From Cycas panzhihuaensis (taxonomy: Eukaryota > Cycadophyta): DNA of 64,000 nucleotides. A model generated the notes under the pieces. The model saw only the letters and a list, made by a program, of their open reading frames with translations, ran no database searches and was not told the DNA's origin. Both the position numbers and the translations under genes were made by a program. Positions 54,377 to 64,000 of the stretch are shown piece after piece (position 1 is the stretch's first letter; every line of letters begins with the position of its first letter). The stretch is taken from NCBI GenBank assembly GCA_023213395.1, contig CM041465.1, positions 167,779,741 to 167,843,740 of the forward strand, read 5' to 3'.

Positions 54377-55050
54377 AGACATACCATTATTTATGATGGA
54401 GTTCCCAAATTTACTAGCTCCCTTTAGTAAGAACTATTCCACATCTCAAACAATTACTTTAATATGAGTTTTGCCTACCACCCCTAGATTCATGGTTAAT
54501 CTAAAATTTTAAACAAATCCCTATAAATATATTTATATTACTTCACATCTAAATATCAAAATAGGTGGAGCTAGTTTCTTACTCTAGCTAAGTATTGATA
54601 TAAATCTTTATGTCATTTTGTTATTAGTATGCCCTTTTTCCTAGATCTATATTAGTATCCACCCCTCTCCCACCTTACTACCACCCCTAATCTATGTACT
54701 ATTACCACCTAGTAAAAGCCCTAATACATGGATCTTATCCTATCTACCCTTAAATAAAATCTTGCCTATGAAGGCTTGAGGATAGAGCAGAACTAGACTA
54801 CAAGTCCATATTGATTAATATGATAATATTTCCAAATAAAAAGTAGTGTTAAAGAACACCGTTGGGCTATAGGACCCTATATTTATAGTTGTAACATTGG
54901 GCAAGCCCAACATCAATTGACACTGGTATTAAGAAATATTGTTTAAAAATAAATATAAAAGATACATACTTATTAGTTAATGTCATCTATTAGTAGTCCC
55001 ACAACATTCTAAAGTGGCATTGCACACTCTTTAACATAATAAATAAACAT
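54377..55050 (-). repeat. Probable 3' LTR region of copia L
   Basis: On the minus strand it starts TGTTTATTTATTATG at 55050, just after the end of the copia L polyprotein, and has a TATA box (CTATAAATATAGGG) near 54870. The outer end was not found, and the 5' LTR was not recognised beyond 59449, so only the inner boundary is supported. Confidence 0.5.
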
Positions 55051-55059
55051 TATCTCTAG

Positions 55060-58000
55060 CATTATCCCCTATAATAGTCATTTTGTCTAACTCTAATCTT
55101 ATCTCTAAACTTATGAAATTTGATTTTCCTAAGTGCCTTTACAAATATATCTTCCACTCATTCTTTAATGCTATAGTAAACCAATTATATTTCTCCTACC
55201 TAAACCAACTCCCTTATGAAATGATACCAGATTTTAACATGCTTTGTTCTTCTATGGAATAGTAGATTATGTGTCATATGAATTATGCTCTGGTTATCAG
55301 ACCAAATTTTAGTAGGACCATTTTGTATTACTTGAAGATCATGAAGTAGACATTGTAACTAAACTATTTCACATATACCTGCTACTACTGCTTTATATTA
55401 TGCTTTTGCAATAGACAAGGAGACTATATTTTGTTTCTTAGTTCTCTAAGATATGGAGGTTGATCCCAAACTAAATGTGTATTCTAATGTAGACTTCTTA
55501 CCATCAATGCATCCTACCCAATCTGAATCTATATACCCAATTAAACTAAAATTTACTAAAGATTTATAGTGTAGCCTAAAATCAGTTGTGACTTTTAGAT
55601 ATCTGAGTATTCCCTTAGCAAATTACCAATGTATAGTCACATGATTATGCATGAATCTTGACACAATGTTAACTAAATACATAATATTTGGTCATGTCAA
55701 TGTCATGTAAATCAAGCTTCTAATCAACTATTTGTAGAGTGTAAGATTAATTGGACCTGAATCATCAACTTTGGATAATTTAACTCTAAATTTTATAGGT
55801 ATAACTAGTGTTTTGTAATCACTCATCTTAAAATTTTGAAGTAAGTCTAAGGTATACTTTTTTTAAGAGACAAATATATCATCTTCATCTTACCAAACTT
55901 CTAATACTAGGAAGTAGTACATAAGACCTAAACCTATCATCTTAAATTCCTTACACATGTCTTCCTTAAACTTTTATGATAGTTTGGAGTCATTTCTTAT
56001 GGAAACTAAGTCATCAATGTATAGACCCATGATAAGTATAGAATCTCCATTAATTTTAATATATAGATTAGGATCCAATTGGTTTCTTTCGAATCCTTAA
56101 TCTCTAAATTATTTGTCAGTCTTAGAGTACAAAGCTTTAGGTGTTTGCCTAAGTCCATATAGGGCCTTTTAAAGTTTATATATTTTGTCTACTTCTCCCA
56201 TTGATTTCGAAACCTTTTGGCTATAGACCATAGATCTCTTATTCAACATAACTATTTAGAAATGCACTTTTGACATCCATTTGGTGGACGTTCCAACCCT
56301 TTTGAGCTGCTAGACTTAACATCATGTGAACAATTTCCATTCTTACAATAGGAGCAAATGTTTTATTATAATCAATGCCTTCATTTTGAGTGTAGCCCTT
56401 GGCTACTAACCTTGCTTTATATTTGTCTATTGAGCCATCTGATCTAAACTTGGTCTTATAAACCCATTTTATCCTAATATCTTTCTTATTTAGAGGTAAA
56501 TCAACTAACTCCTAACTGTCATTCTTGATGATAGAGTTATATTCATCTTGCATGGCATTCTTCCATTCATCCTTAGTATTTTCTTCTTCAAAGGGGTGAG
56601 GCTCATAACATTCCATGACTTAGCTCACTAGAGCAAAATTGACTCTATTTGAGCATGTGGATCTCCTTTCAAAATTACTGTCTAACATACTTAGTAGATC
56701 ATGGCTCCTTTGTACCCACTTTAGGAACCTTTAATTTTGTGAAGAGGCTCCAACATAATTTAGTCTTGATACATCATTTTACCTTGATACATTATTTGGT
56801 CTTAATTCTTGTCTATGAGGCACATATGCCATCTTAGGAGATGAATCAAGTTCAACCATAATGTTTTTTCCTTTGTCTTTCTCAATATCTAGCTAGCAGA
56901 AATCATCTTCTTTGAATACTACATCTTTGCTTATAATGACTTTTCTTTCTTTAGGATCATAGAGCTTATATGATTTGGAAACATCACAATATCCTATAAA
57001 TATACATTTAATACTCTTATCATCAAATTTTATCCTCTTTTGCTCTGGAACATGAGCAAATGTAAGGCATCCAAATGCTCTTAAATGGTGTATGTTTGGT
57101 TTGTATCCAATCTAAGCTTCTTTTGGTGTAACCCACCTAAGGGCTTTAGTGGTACACCTATTTAATGAATATATTGTAGTATGAATAACTTTCACCCAAA
57201 TTTCATAGCCTAATTTCTTATCTTTGAGCATGTACTTAGCCATTTCAACTATGGCATGGTTCTTCCTTTCAACTACTCCATTTTGTTGTGGAGTGTAAAG
57301 ATTAGTATACTATCTTCTAATGCCCTGAAAAGTATAATAGGAATTGAATTCATTAGAGATAAACTCTTCCCTATTATTTGATCTTAGAGAGAGTATTTTA
57401 TGTCCACTTTGCTTTTCCACAAAGGTTTTGAAGTCTACAAAACATTGAAATGCATCTAATTTAAACTTTAAGAAATATACCCATATTTTCTTTGTAAAAT
57501 CATTGGTGAAGGTGATGAAATATTTTGCTATAACTAGGGATTAAACATCCATAGGACTGCACACGTTTGTATAGATTAACTAAAGTGGACCTTTAGCTCT
57601 ATAACTTCCATATGGAAAGCTTTCTCTATGTTGTTTACCAAGAAAACATCCCTCATATATTTCTTTATTCGTTTCAATTAGAGGTAATCCTTCCACCATG
57701 TTTATTATTTTTATTAGGGCCAAACTTTAAAAGTTTAGATAGCCAAATCTTTCATGCCACATATCATTATTAGTTTTAGTGTAAGTCTTCAATGCATAGT
57801 TGTTAGATGGGGGGATGATTAGTTTAAATAGTTTATCACTAGTTATTTTATCTTTAACTACAATAGCTTTGTTCAACCTTTTATCTTTGATTATGCATTC
57901 ACCATTGTCAAAAATGAGCTTATAATCTTATTCCATTATCTAACCTATTGATAATAGATTCTTCTTGAGTGCTAGGACATGGAGGACATCATCAAGGTAT

Positions 58001-58160
58001 CTAGTCTCTCCTGAGTCTATAATAATGAAGACATTACCTCTGCTACTAGATTTATGAGATGTATTATCACCAAATATAATTTTCTCTTTCTAGGTCTTGT
58101 TAATAGTTTTGAATATTTCCTCCTTGTGTGTCATGTAGGTTGAGCACCTAGAATATATTT
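55060..58160 (-). pseudogene. Copia L pol: protease, integrase, reverse transcriptase, RNase H
   Basis: This is the best-preserved pol in the window. Minus-strand order: protease with the DSG box altered to YSR (58160-58135). Integrase has a WHERFGYL finger (57765), DFTKKIWVYFLKFK (57510), YTPQQNGVVERKN (about 57305-57265) and FGCLTFAHVP (57070). The linker gives way to RT with YKTKFRSDGSIDKYKARLVA (56460-56400), QMDVKSAFLN (about 56285) and the YIDD box at 56010-56021. RNase H ends with WSDNQSIIHMTHNLLFHRRT (55310-55250). Frameshifts follow the RT start near 56220. Stops still occur mainly at Trp and Gln codons, but fewer than in elements A, G or J. Confidence 0.9.
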
Positions 58161-59448
58161 ACCAACAATCCTCTTCTTTATTAGCAACAAGGCTTGACAA
58201 GAATAATCAATTATTTTCCTTATTTTCAATGGCTATATTGGTACTTCCTCTTGGTGGATGGCTATTTTAGCAAAGCACCTTTCTATAGTGTGTCCAATTG
58301 TATGGAAATAGGAACATTAAATAGATTCTCTACTCCTTTGGTTAAGACTTTTGTTTCTAAAGATTCCTCTACCTCTAGAGGTTATTCTTCCCCTTTCTAA
58401 ATATGGGTCCTAATTTTAGCCTTGAGAGTCATTTTGGCAATGTAGACTGGGTGCTTGATAACTATTACCCTAATTTTAGCCTTAAAAGTTATTTTAATAA
58501 TGTAGATTGGGTCCTTGATGCCTATTACCCTGATTTTGGCCTTGAAAGTTATTTTTATAATGTAGATAGGGTCTTTGATGGCTGTTTTGGCCTTGGAAAC
58601 AATTGTGACCATGACAACATTGGATAGACTCTTGATATCTCCCTCAATTATGGAAATCATTCTAACTTAGGCACATTTAGCTTGAATATTGATATCTTTA
58701 ATGTGGGGCTTGATATTTAGGATTTTATGCTTGATAGGTATCTTAGCTTTGGTTTCTTTCTCTCCCTCTTAGGGATGGTTCCCTTGATCTAGAGCTTTGA
58801 CCTTTGTTATTTGATTTGTTCCTAGCCTTTATAGCAAAGGCATATTCCAATGTCTCTTGGAAACCTTTCTTCTCTTCCATAACAAGTAACATTACACTTA
58901 ATTATTTCATTTTAAGAGTTTTAAAATCTTTGGATACTTTAATACTTATAACAACTATTTCAAATCTATTAACTTCTCCTACTCCTTTGAACTATCCTTT
59001 ATTCATTCGACACTTCATCAAGGGATCTCATTTGGTTTACTAAGTCTTAGACCTTGGTTATGAATTCATTGATGTTTTCCCTAGGTGACATTTTTATGTT
59101 CTCAAACTTATTTCTAAGTGTTTAGAGCTTAGATGAGGTAGCTCCTTCATAGATTAATTTTAATATATCCCATGCTTTCTTAGATGTGGTTTCTTCACCA
59201 ACCCTTAGGAATATATGATCCTTTAAGGCATAAAATATAAGAGTTAAAGTTTCATTATTTAACTTGACCCATTCCCTATAAGCTTCTTTGGCATTATCAT
59301 TGGTATTGTTATCAATATCATCATAATATGTCTTAATAATTTCCCATAAATCTTTAGCTATGAAGATGGGTTTCATCCTCTTACTCTAATTTAGAAAATT
59401 AGATCCATCAAATTTTGGAATAATCATGCTAGCAAAGTTAGTTACCAT
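58161..59448 (-). pseudogene. Copia L gag with tandem repeat and zinc knuckle
   Basis: The start is ATG at 59448, followed by the DUF4219/UBN2-type opening MIIPKFDGSNFLN and a stop at the expected Trp. A clean stretch at 59376-59122 (KDLWEIIKTYYDD to KKAWDILKLIYE) is the gag core. A frameshift follows. A 20-residue Asn/Gln/Gly-rich unit is then repeated about three times (58595-58403). The zinc knuckle (CSYFHTIGHTIERC, about 58315-58272) has Phe for its second cysteine. The order matches copia gag, with an unusual repeated linker before the knuckle. Confidence 0.85.
58403..58595. repeat. 60-bp tandem repeat within copia L gag
   Basis: Units start at 58411, 58471 and 58531 (TAATTTTAGCCTT, TAATTTTAGCCTT, TGATTTTGGCCTT), about three copies with several differences. 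Because 60 is a multiple of three, the repeat keeps the gag frame and encodes a 20-residue unit. Confidence 0.92.
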
Positions 59449-60506
59449 TACTTTTAAAAGGTTTATTGATATTATCCCTCCAAAAGTTTTAAATTTGATT
59501 GTGTACTATCTACCTAGGGGGTTTCTATTATAGAGTTCTATGTCTTAGGGTCTCTAAGGAAAGCTTTTAGTTACTATCTTGTTTAATGCCATCTACATAT
59601 AAGTGGCAAACTAGGGATCCAATATACTGGTACATGAATTCTAGGCTCTATATACCTCAATACGTGGGCTACTAAGAAGGTATAAGACCCCCCTGATTTG
59701 TTGGTCCACTTGCATTAGTCTTATGCCTAGTGATAGATGTAACAACAAAAGCTTGACTAACCAAGGCACTCACTCCCTCCGAGGCTAGCGTAGTCTCCAA
59801 ACTCCAAAGGAAAAAGGTTATCTACCTTAGTCTAAAACTAAATATACTTGATAGTCAATGGTTTCCTTAATAAATTAGAGTCCATCAAAGATATGTAGGA
59901 TGGTAACTTTAGGGTTGCTAACCATTCCCCTTGTAAAACTGAGAAAAAAGATTGTTTGTTTAAGATATTATCTTATTAATATAAAAAATGATTTTAAGTA
60001 TGGTATTATTTACAAACAAGGATTCCTTTTAATAAAAATATAAAAAATGATTTAAAAATATAGTAATAAATTAAAGGAAATGAGATTTAAATGAAATGAA
60101 ATTGAAATAGATAGCTTTAGATAAAGTAAATTAAAATATGTGAGGGTTAGAGTGATCTTTTATTTGTAAAACATTATCCAAAATATTTTCTTCCTTCTTA
60201 AAGAGAAAACCTATATAAATTCATCCAAAAAACACTTATAAGCTTTAAATTTTAAAGAAAAATCTATTATAATAGGTTAATATAACAATATGTTATCAAT
60301 ATGCTTTAATAATTTTAAGAAAATTACTTTGAAAATGAAGTGAAAAGTTTAAATTATGACCAAATAAGAGGGATGACTTTAGGAGCCTAGAGACCCTATA
60401 AAATAGCTTTAAATCAAAATAAATATGGCTCCAGTACATAAGTCTCTAAGTCAGCTTACCAACAGTTCAAACTGTTTGAAAAATAAACTCTTGGTTTGAA
60501 AGATAT
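59449..60506. other. Leader of copia L and unassigned AT-rich DNA
   Basis: This should hold the leader, primer site and 5' LTR of copia L, but none is recognisable. 59940-60350 is very A/T-rich, with an AAAAATGATTT.AA phrase repeated at 59984 and 60045. It ends at the LTR C boundary. Confidence 0.45.
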
Positions 60507-62410
60507 TAGAATTGCATCTACGGGATGGTCTTCTATGCTTAGAAGGATGTAACTAGCTAAGGTATGGTTAGGCTATAGATGGGATCTTAACAGCAAGAAA
60601 GAACACCACGTAGGGCATATGTGCACCAGAGCATGGATTCATGACCCACGAATGGTGCCCAATTACCTTAGGGCAATCTTCAGAAAATGACGCAAGGTAA
60701 GGCCTTGGGTTGTCCCAAAAGAAGAGGCCCACCTACCCCTTGGATGGCCGAGAAGAGGAAGAGGGACTCTAGGAAGTTTTGCCTTCTCACAGGAAGGAGA
60801 AGGCAATGTGCAAGCAGATGTGTGTGAGATGCGATGGCCTACGTGTGGGCTAGATGGGGTGTAAGGAATATGTGGCTCATACCTAAGACCTATCTACACA
60901 TGATATAAACAACTATAAAAAGAATACATAAATGCAAGAATGTGTTCTTTCCCTTTTTGTTTCCTATGTGTTTTTAGCATGCGACGTATGCATAAAAGAA
61001 ACACGGTGGAAAAGGACAAAAAAGGGGACAAGGAATACCTGGAAAAGAAGTGTGGTTGGGATGTTGTGACCTTCCGCTCTTTACACACTTGTCTACTCAA
61101 ACTTGCCGTGCAGGTGAGGGGCTAGCCGACGATGGTTATTGTGAATGGAGAAGGGGCTACCTTACCTTCTCCAATCATGTGAAAGCAATGCAACAAAAAA
61201 GAGTAACGAAGGAAAACGAAAGCACTACTAGCTAGAGACTAACCTATCAAGAAGTCTGCCTCCTTCGTACTTCTATTATCATAAACTTGCCAAGCACAAG
61301 ACAAAGGTTTCTCCCTTCCAGGAGAGGGGGCTGCCAAATATGCCTAATATATATATGAATACAAGAAGTAGATAATAAATCAAGTTAAAGAAATATTACA
61401 CTCTACTCCAAAACCTCAAAGCAAGACTCAAATTAAAGCGACACCAAGCAATGACTAAGATGAGGAAGTTAGCCTCATAATGGCCAACTTACTCATAAGT
61501 ACCTCTACGTAGCCTTAATAGGGGAAAACCAGGGTGTAATGGCTGTACGGGACAACAAACAAAAGAGGTGATAAATCAACAAAATGGTGCACAGACAAAC
61601 CCAAGAGACGAAGTGCTATGAGCAACAAATCATCAAGCCGGTGCAAGCTAAGGATCACAAACCAACCGGGATAGGTTTGGGGGCTTATGTGATGCCCAAA
61701 ACCTAAGAGTGTAGGTCTGAAACTAGTGTGGCAAGGGCAGTGCTATTTTAGAACTGGAAATAAGCTCTCACTATCCCTAGCCCAGTGCCAGAGAGAGGCA
61801 TGAAGTGGAAGAAGAAGGAAGGGAAGGGTAAAACCCTTGGGGAGAAGGCTAACAAGGGGACTAATTCCACCTTTCTCCCTTCACCTATCTTTATGCAGCC
61901 CTCTTACATAGCCACCCTGGAGTGAGCTTGTAGGAAAGGAGAGGAGAAGTACTACAAAATGAGGAGCAATAGGCAAGCTCCTATGAAATGCAAAGATGGG
62001 AGCAAGGAATGACTCAACACTGCTCATAAAAGAAAGGAAAAAGCTAATAAACTTAAAGGACCATTGGAGGGGTACCTTATAACAGAAGGAAGGAGCTTTA
62101 TTCTACCAGAAACTAGGAGGAAAAGCCTATGTCAAATAGGTTTTTTAGACCTGGGTTGAAGGGAGGCAAACATGGATGTAACTCTGAGATCTTGGAGCTA
62201 GCTTGTTGAGATGCTGTGAGTATTCTTCCTCCACGATATAGACCTACAAAAAGGAAGCCTGAAGCTGCTGGAGCAGGGCTTGAGATGCAGTAGGTGTCCT
62301 GTGGAAGAGGAGCCAGAGCAGAGGAGTAGATCCTGTAGAGGTTGTAGAGTGAGAGCTGGAGTAGAGAGCCAAAAAATGAACCAAGAAGAAGAGCAAATGG
62401 CTTAGTTTTT

Positions 62411-62485
62411 GAGTTTTACACTCACCCCAACCCTAAACGTACATTTAGGGTTACGGTGGGGGTGAGTACCCGAGGGCACCACGTG
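62411..62485 (-). promoter_or_regulatory. Putative LTR promoter block with telomere-like hairpin and G-box
   Basis: CTCACCCCAACCCTAAA (62421-62437) and TTTAGGGTTACGG with GTGGGGGTGAG (62444-62466) form an inverted repeat containing telobox halves. A TATA-like GTGTAAAACTC lies just downstream in minus orientation (62413-62423), and a G-box CACGTG is at 62480-62485. The layout parallels 3070-3143 in LTR B. Confidence 0.5.
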
Positions 62486-62740
62486 GCAATTCCACAGAAA
62501 GAGTAGGAATCACCGAGGCAATTTAAAAAAATAAGTTTAAACAGTTGCACCATGACAAACTTCGCAGTACCATGGTAAACTTCGTAGTACCGCTAAGTTT
62601 ACAGCAGTGCAGGACTACAAGTCAAAATTAAGGCAGAACTGAGGCCTAGAGCCAAGAAGAAGGGTGTGCAGAGGCTGGGCAGACTGGGAGCTTATGCCTA
62701 GGTGGCTGGCAAGTGGCTGACAGAGAGAGACGAGTCTCTT

Positions 62741-62754
62741 GGGGGGGGGGGGGG
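62741..62754. repeat. Homopolymer of 14 G
   Basis: A run of 14 guanines followed by TGGAGG in LTR C, absent at the corresponding place in LTR B. It could form a quadruplex and is also a place where assembly errors are likely. Confidence 0.95.
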
Positions 62755-63024
62755 TGGAGGCGTTACAGGGAGCTGAGTGCCATATGGGGTGCATGACTCG
62801 CTAAGGAGTGCCCCATGGTGGGTCGTCATAGGCTGAATAACATACGGCAGGCACAAGCAACGTGATCAGGTAAGAAAGTAATGCGATCACACAAATGGTA
62901 GGCAAGCATGCATCAAACAACACTCTAAATGACTCTTACCAAGTGATAGCTGAAGGTGAGAAGTATATACCTGTGCTTACCTGAGTTGACCCATCTCAAG
63001 TCCATTCCCAGTAGCCGGAAAACA

Positions 63025-63040
63025 CTGCCCCCTTAGCAGT
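63025..63040 (-). promoter_or_regulatory. Polypurine tract of element C
   Basis: On the minus strand ACTGCTAAGGGGGCAG directly precedes the LTR start TGTTTTCC, the normal place of the plus-strand primer. Confidence 0.85.
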
Positions 63041-63411
63041 AGAGCCTCACTGCTCGGAAGCATGGCGTGATGGCGAATGCTGGAAACTAAAATAATTAGT
63101 AGCATATATATATATATAAATCATGAACATAATATGGACCAAGGGTGTCAGCGAGTGTCATGGCGGAACGCGTAGACAAGAGAGACAGAGACGAGGACAA
63201 CATAGGGGCTGCCTATGTGTCATCTGGAAGTTGACCTGGAGATGAAATGAACAGAAAAAGGGGGATGCCCCCATCGCTAGAATGTAATTGATAATGTAAG
63301 GGCAACCAACGGGCTAGATAAATAAGCTGGGAGAAAGGCGGCCAGAGACCTGGGCAACGGACATGCCAAGTAAGTCTCTTAAATGCGGTCACTGAGAAGA
63401 GGGAGGTGACG
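63041..63411. other. Non-coding stretch between RNase H and the polypurine tract
   Basis: Contains a short AT tract (63100-63118). The minus-strand open frame at 63449-63213 shows no domain. It is probably the 3' untranslated part of element C. Confidence 0.5.
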
Positions 63412-63800
63412 CTAAAGGATGAGGCGAATGAGGCTGTTAGCCTCAGCATTGAGGGCCCAGGAAATATGACGAATGTCGATAGACTGGAAGTGAGCCAATA
63501 GTGACCTTGCAGTTGATGCCAGGGCTCTCAAGCGTGGGCACTGCACCTGGTAAACCTGGTGAGATGAGACACCACCACTTGGGAGTCACAAAGAAGGATG
63601 ACGGGTCCGTGATGGAAACGTAACGCGTCAGTGAGGGCTTTAATAACAACCATGTACTCAGTTTCATTATTAGTTGCTTCGAGAAGGAAGATTCTAGAGC
63701 ATAGGTAGTCATGCCCAGAGGAATCATGGAGTATCCACGCAGCGACGGAAGGACCAGGATTACTGCGGCTTTCGCCATCAATGAAAATGAAAAGAGCCAT
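63412..63800 (-). pseudogene. RNase H type I reading frame beside the LTR of element C
   Basis: The first 90 codons (63800-63528) open with ATG and read IFIDGESRSNPGP (first catalytic Asp), then TNNETEYMVVIKAL (catalytic Glu) and LLCDSQVVVSHL (third acidic residue). A one-base shift near 63557 moves the rest into another frame: YQVQCPRLRALA, then HISWALNAEANSLIRLIL and a stop at 63412. In the last motif the expected catalytic Asp is Asn. An in-frame TAG lies 25 codons upstream of the ATG (63876-63878), so it could be a separate frame or the broken C-terminus of a larger pol. About 390 bp separate it from the LTR, with no integrase between. Domain identity is strong; lineage (gypsy with an extra RNase H, or another type) is open. 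Confidence 0.82.
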
Positions 63801-64000
63801 GAATAAGAATGACTTCTCTACTGGAAAGAAGTGTAATGAAACTAGAGAAAGAGGTGAGAAGAGGACTCTATATTGCTAGTGATGGTGGCCGTGAAGGGGT
63901 ACGAAGGCCAAGCAATGAGGTGACTCAAAGGCAGAGAAGGCTACACCACCAATGGGGAAGAAAATGACGAAAAAGGGGCCCTGAGGCACCCAAACTGGCT

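Larger units (their letters stand above)
60507..63024 (-). repeat. 3' LTR C of a long-LTR gypsy-like element
   Basis: 2518 bp. In minus orientation it starts TGTTTTCCGGC at 63024, right after the polypurine tract. It ends ATTCTA at 60507 (plus-strand TAGAATTGCATC), or with CA at 60513. It is the same family as solo LTR B: matching ends, promoter block, G-box and the GTCGTCATAGGCT segment near 62822. It is rich in CAG, CTG and CG compared with the older layers, so it is relatively young. The element continues beyond the window. Confidence 0.88.

Noticed and set aside
54377-54381. AGACA as target duplication of gypsy M
   Set aside because: The five bases before the M1 start (40548-40552) do not match, so no duplication is claimed.
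58397-58660. An 87-codon minus-strand frame with repeated ITFKAKIRV units
   Set aside because: It is the 60-bp repeat of copia L gag read in another frame. The Asn/Gln/Gly-rich frame fits its position between gag core and zinc knuckle better.

Overview
This window looks like intergenic DNA from a plant with a large, repeat-rich nuclear genome. It holds nested LTR retrotransposons of the Ty1/copia and Ty3/gypsy superfamilies, plant-type primer-binding sites matching initiator Met-tRNA, polypurine tracts and long AT/CA microsatellites. I see no host gene, tRNA, rRNA or organellar insert. The species cannot be told from the sequence. Every recognisable coding region is broken, and most internal stops are TAG, TGA or TAA at positions where the retroelement families carry Trp or Gln.

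Layout. 1-4118: a copia element (A) sits in an LTR of a gypsy copy (G2), and A is itself interrupted by a 2.76-kb solo LTR (B) with a perfect 5-bp target-site duplication. 4119-6856: the 3' internal end of G2, into which a Tork-like copia (D) inserted. D stops abruptly in its integrase region at a 3.36-kb compound TG/CA/AT/GTAT microsatellite (6857-10216). 10217-22209: strongly decayed DNA with scattered LTR and primer-site candidates (10.3, 11.3, 15.4 and 17.9 kb), a broken open frame at 12.1 kb and a 100-bp AT tract. 22210-37743: a gypsy element of chromovirus type (G, minus strand) with a CTTCT duplication at both ends. A 5.35-kb copia (E, minus strand, CTAAC duplication) is inserted in its 3' LTR. 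37744-40552: unrecognised. 40553-54376: a second gypsy element (M, plus strand) inferred from a pair of ~2.1-kb direct repeats and RT-RNase H-integrase remnants, with copia elements J (plus) and probably K (minus) inside. 54377-60506: copia L (minus), the least broken pol, with a 60-bp tandem repeat in gag. 60507-64000: the 3' LTR of a gypsy-like element (C, same family as B), its polypurine tract and an RNase H reading frame beside it.

The nesting gives relative ages: G2 before A before B; G2 before D before the microsatellite; G before E; M before J and K. The base composition agrees. In the oldest layers CAG, CTG and CG are almost absent and TAG/CTA abound, as expected from long-term decay of methylated cytosines, while B, C and E still carry many CAG/CTG sites.

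Nothing here forms a pathway. The points most worth following are the CHG-decay signature, the microsatellite that ends a retrotransposon and contains its own larger-scale duplication, the RNase H frame directly beside the C LTR, and the conserved promoter and palindrome modules inside the B/C and D/E LTRs.
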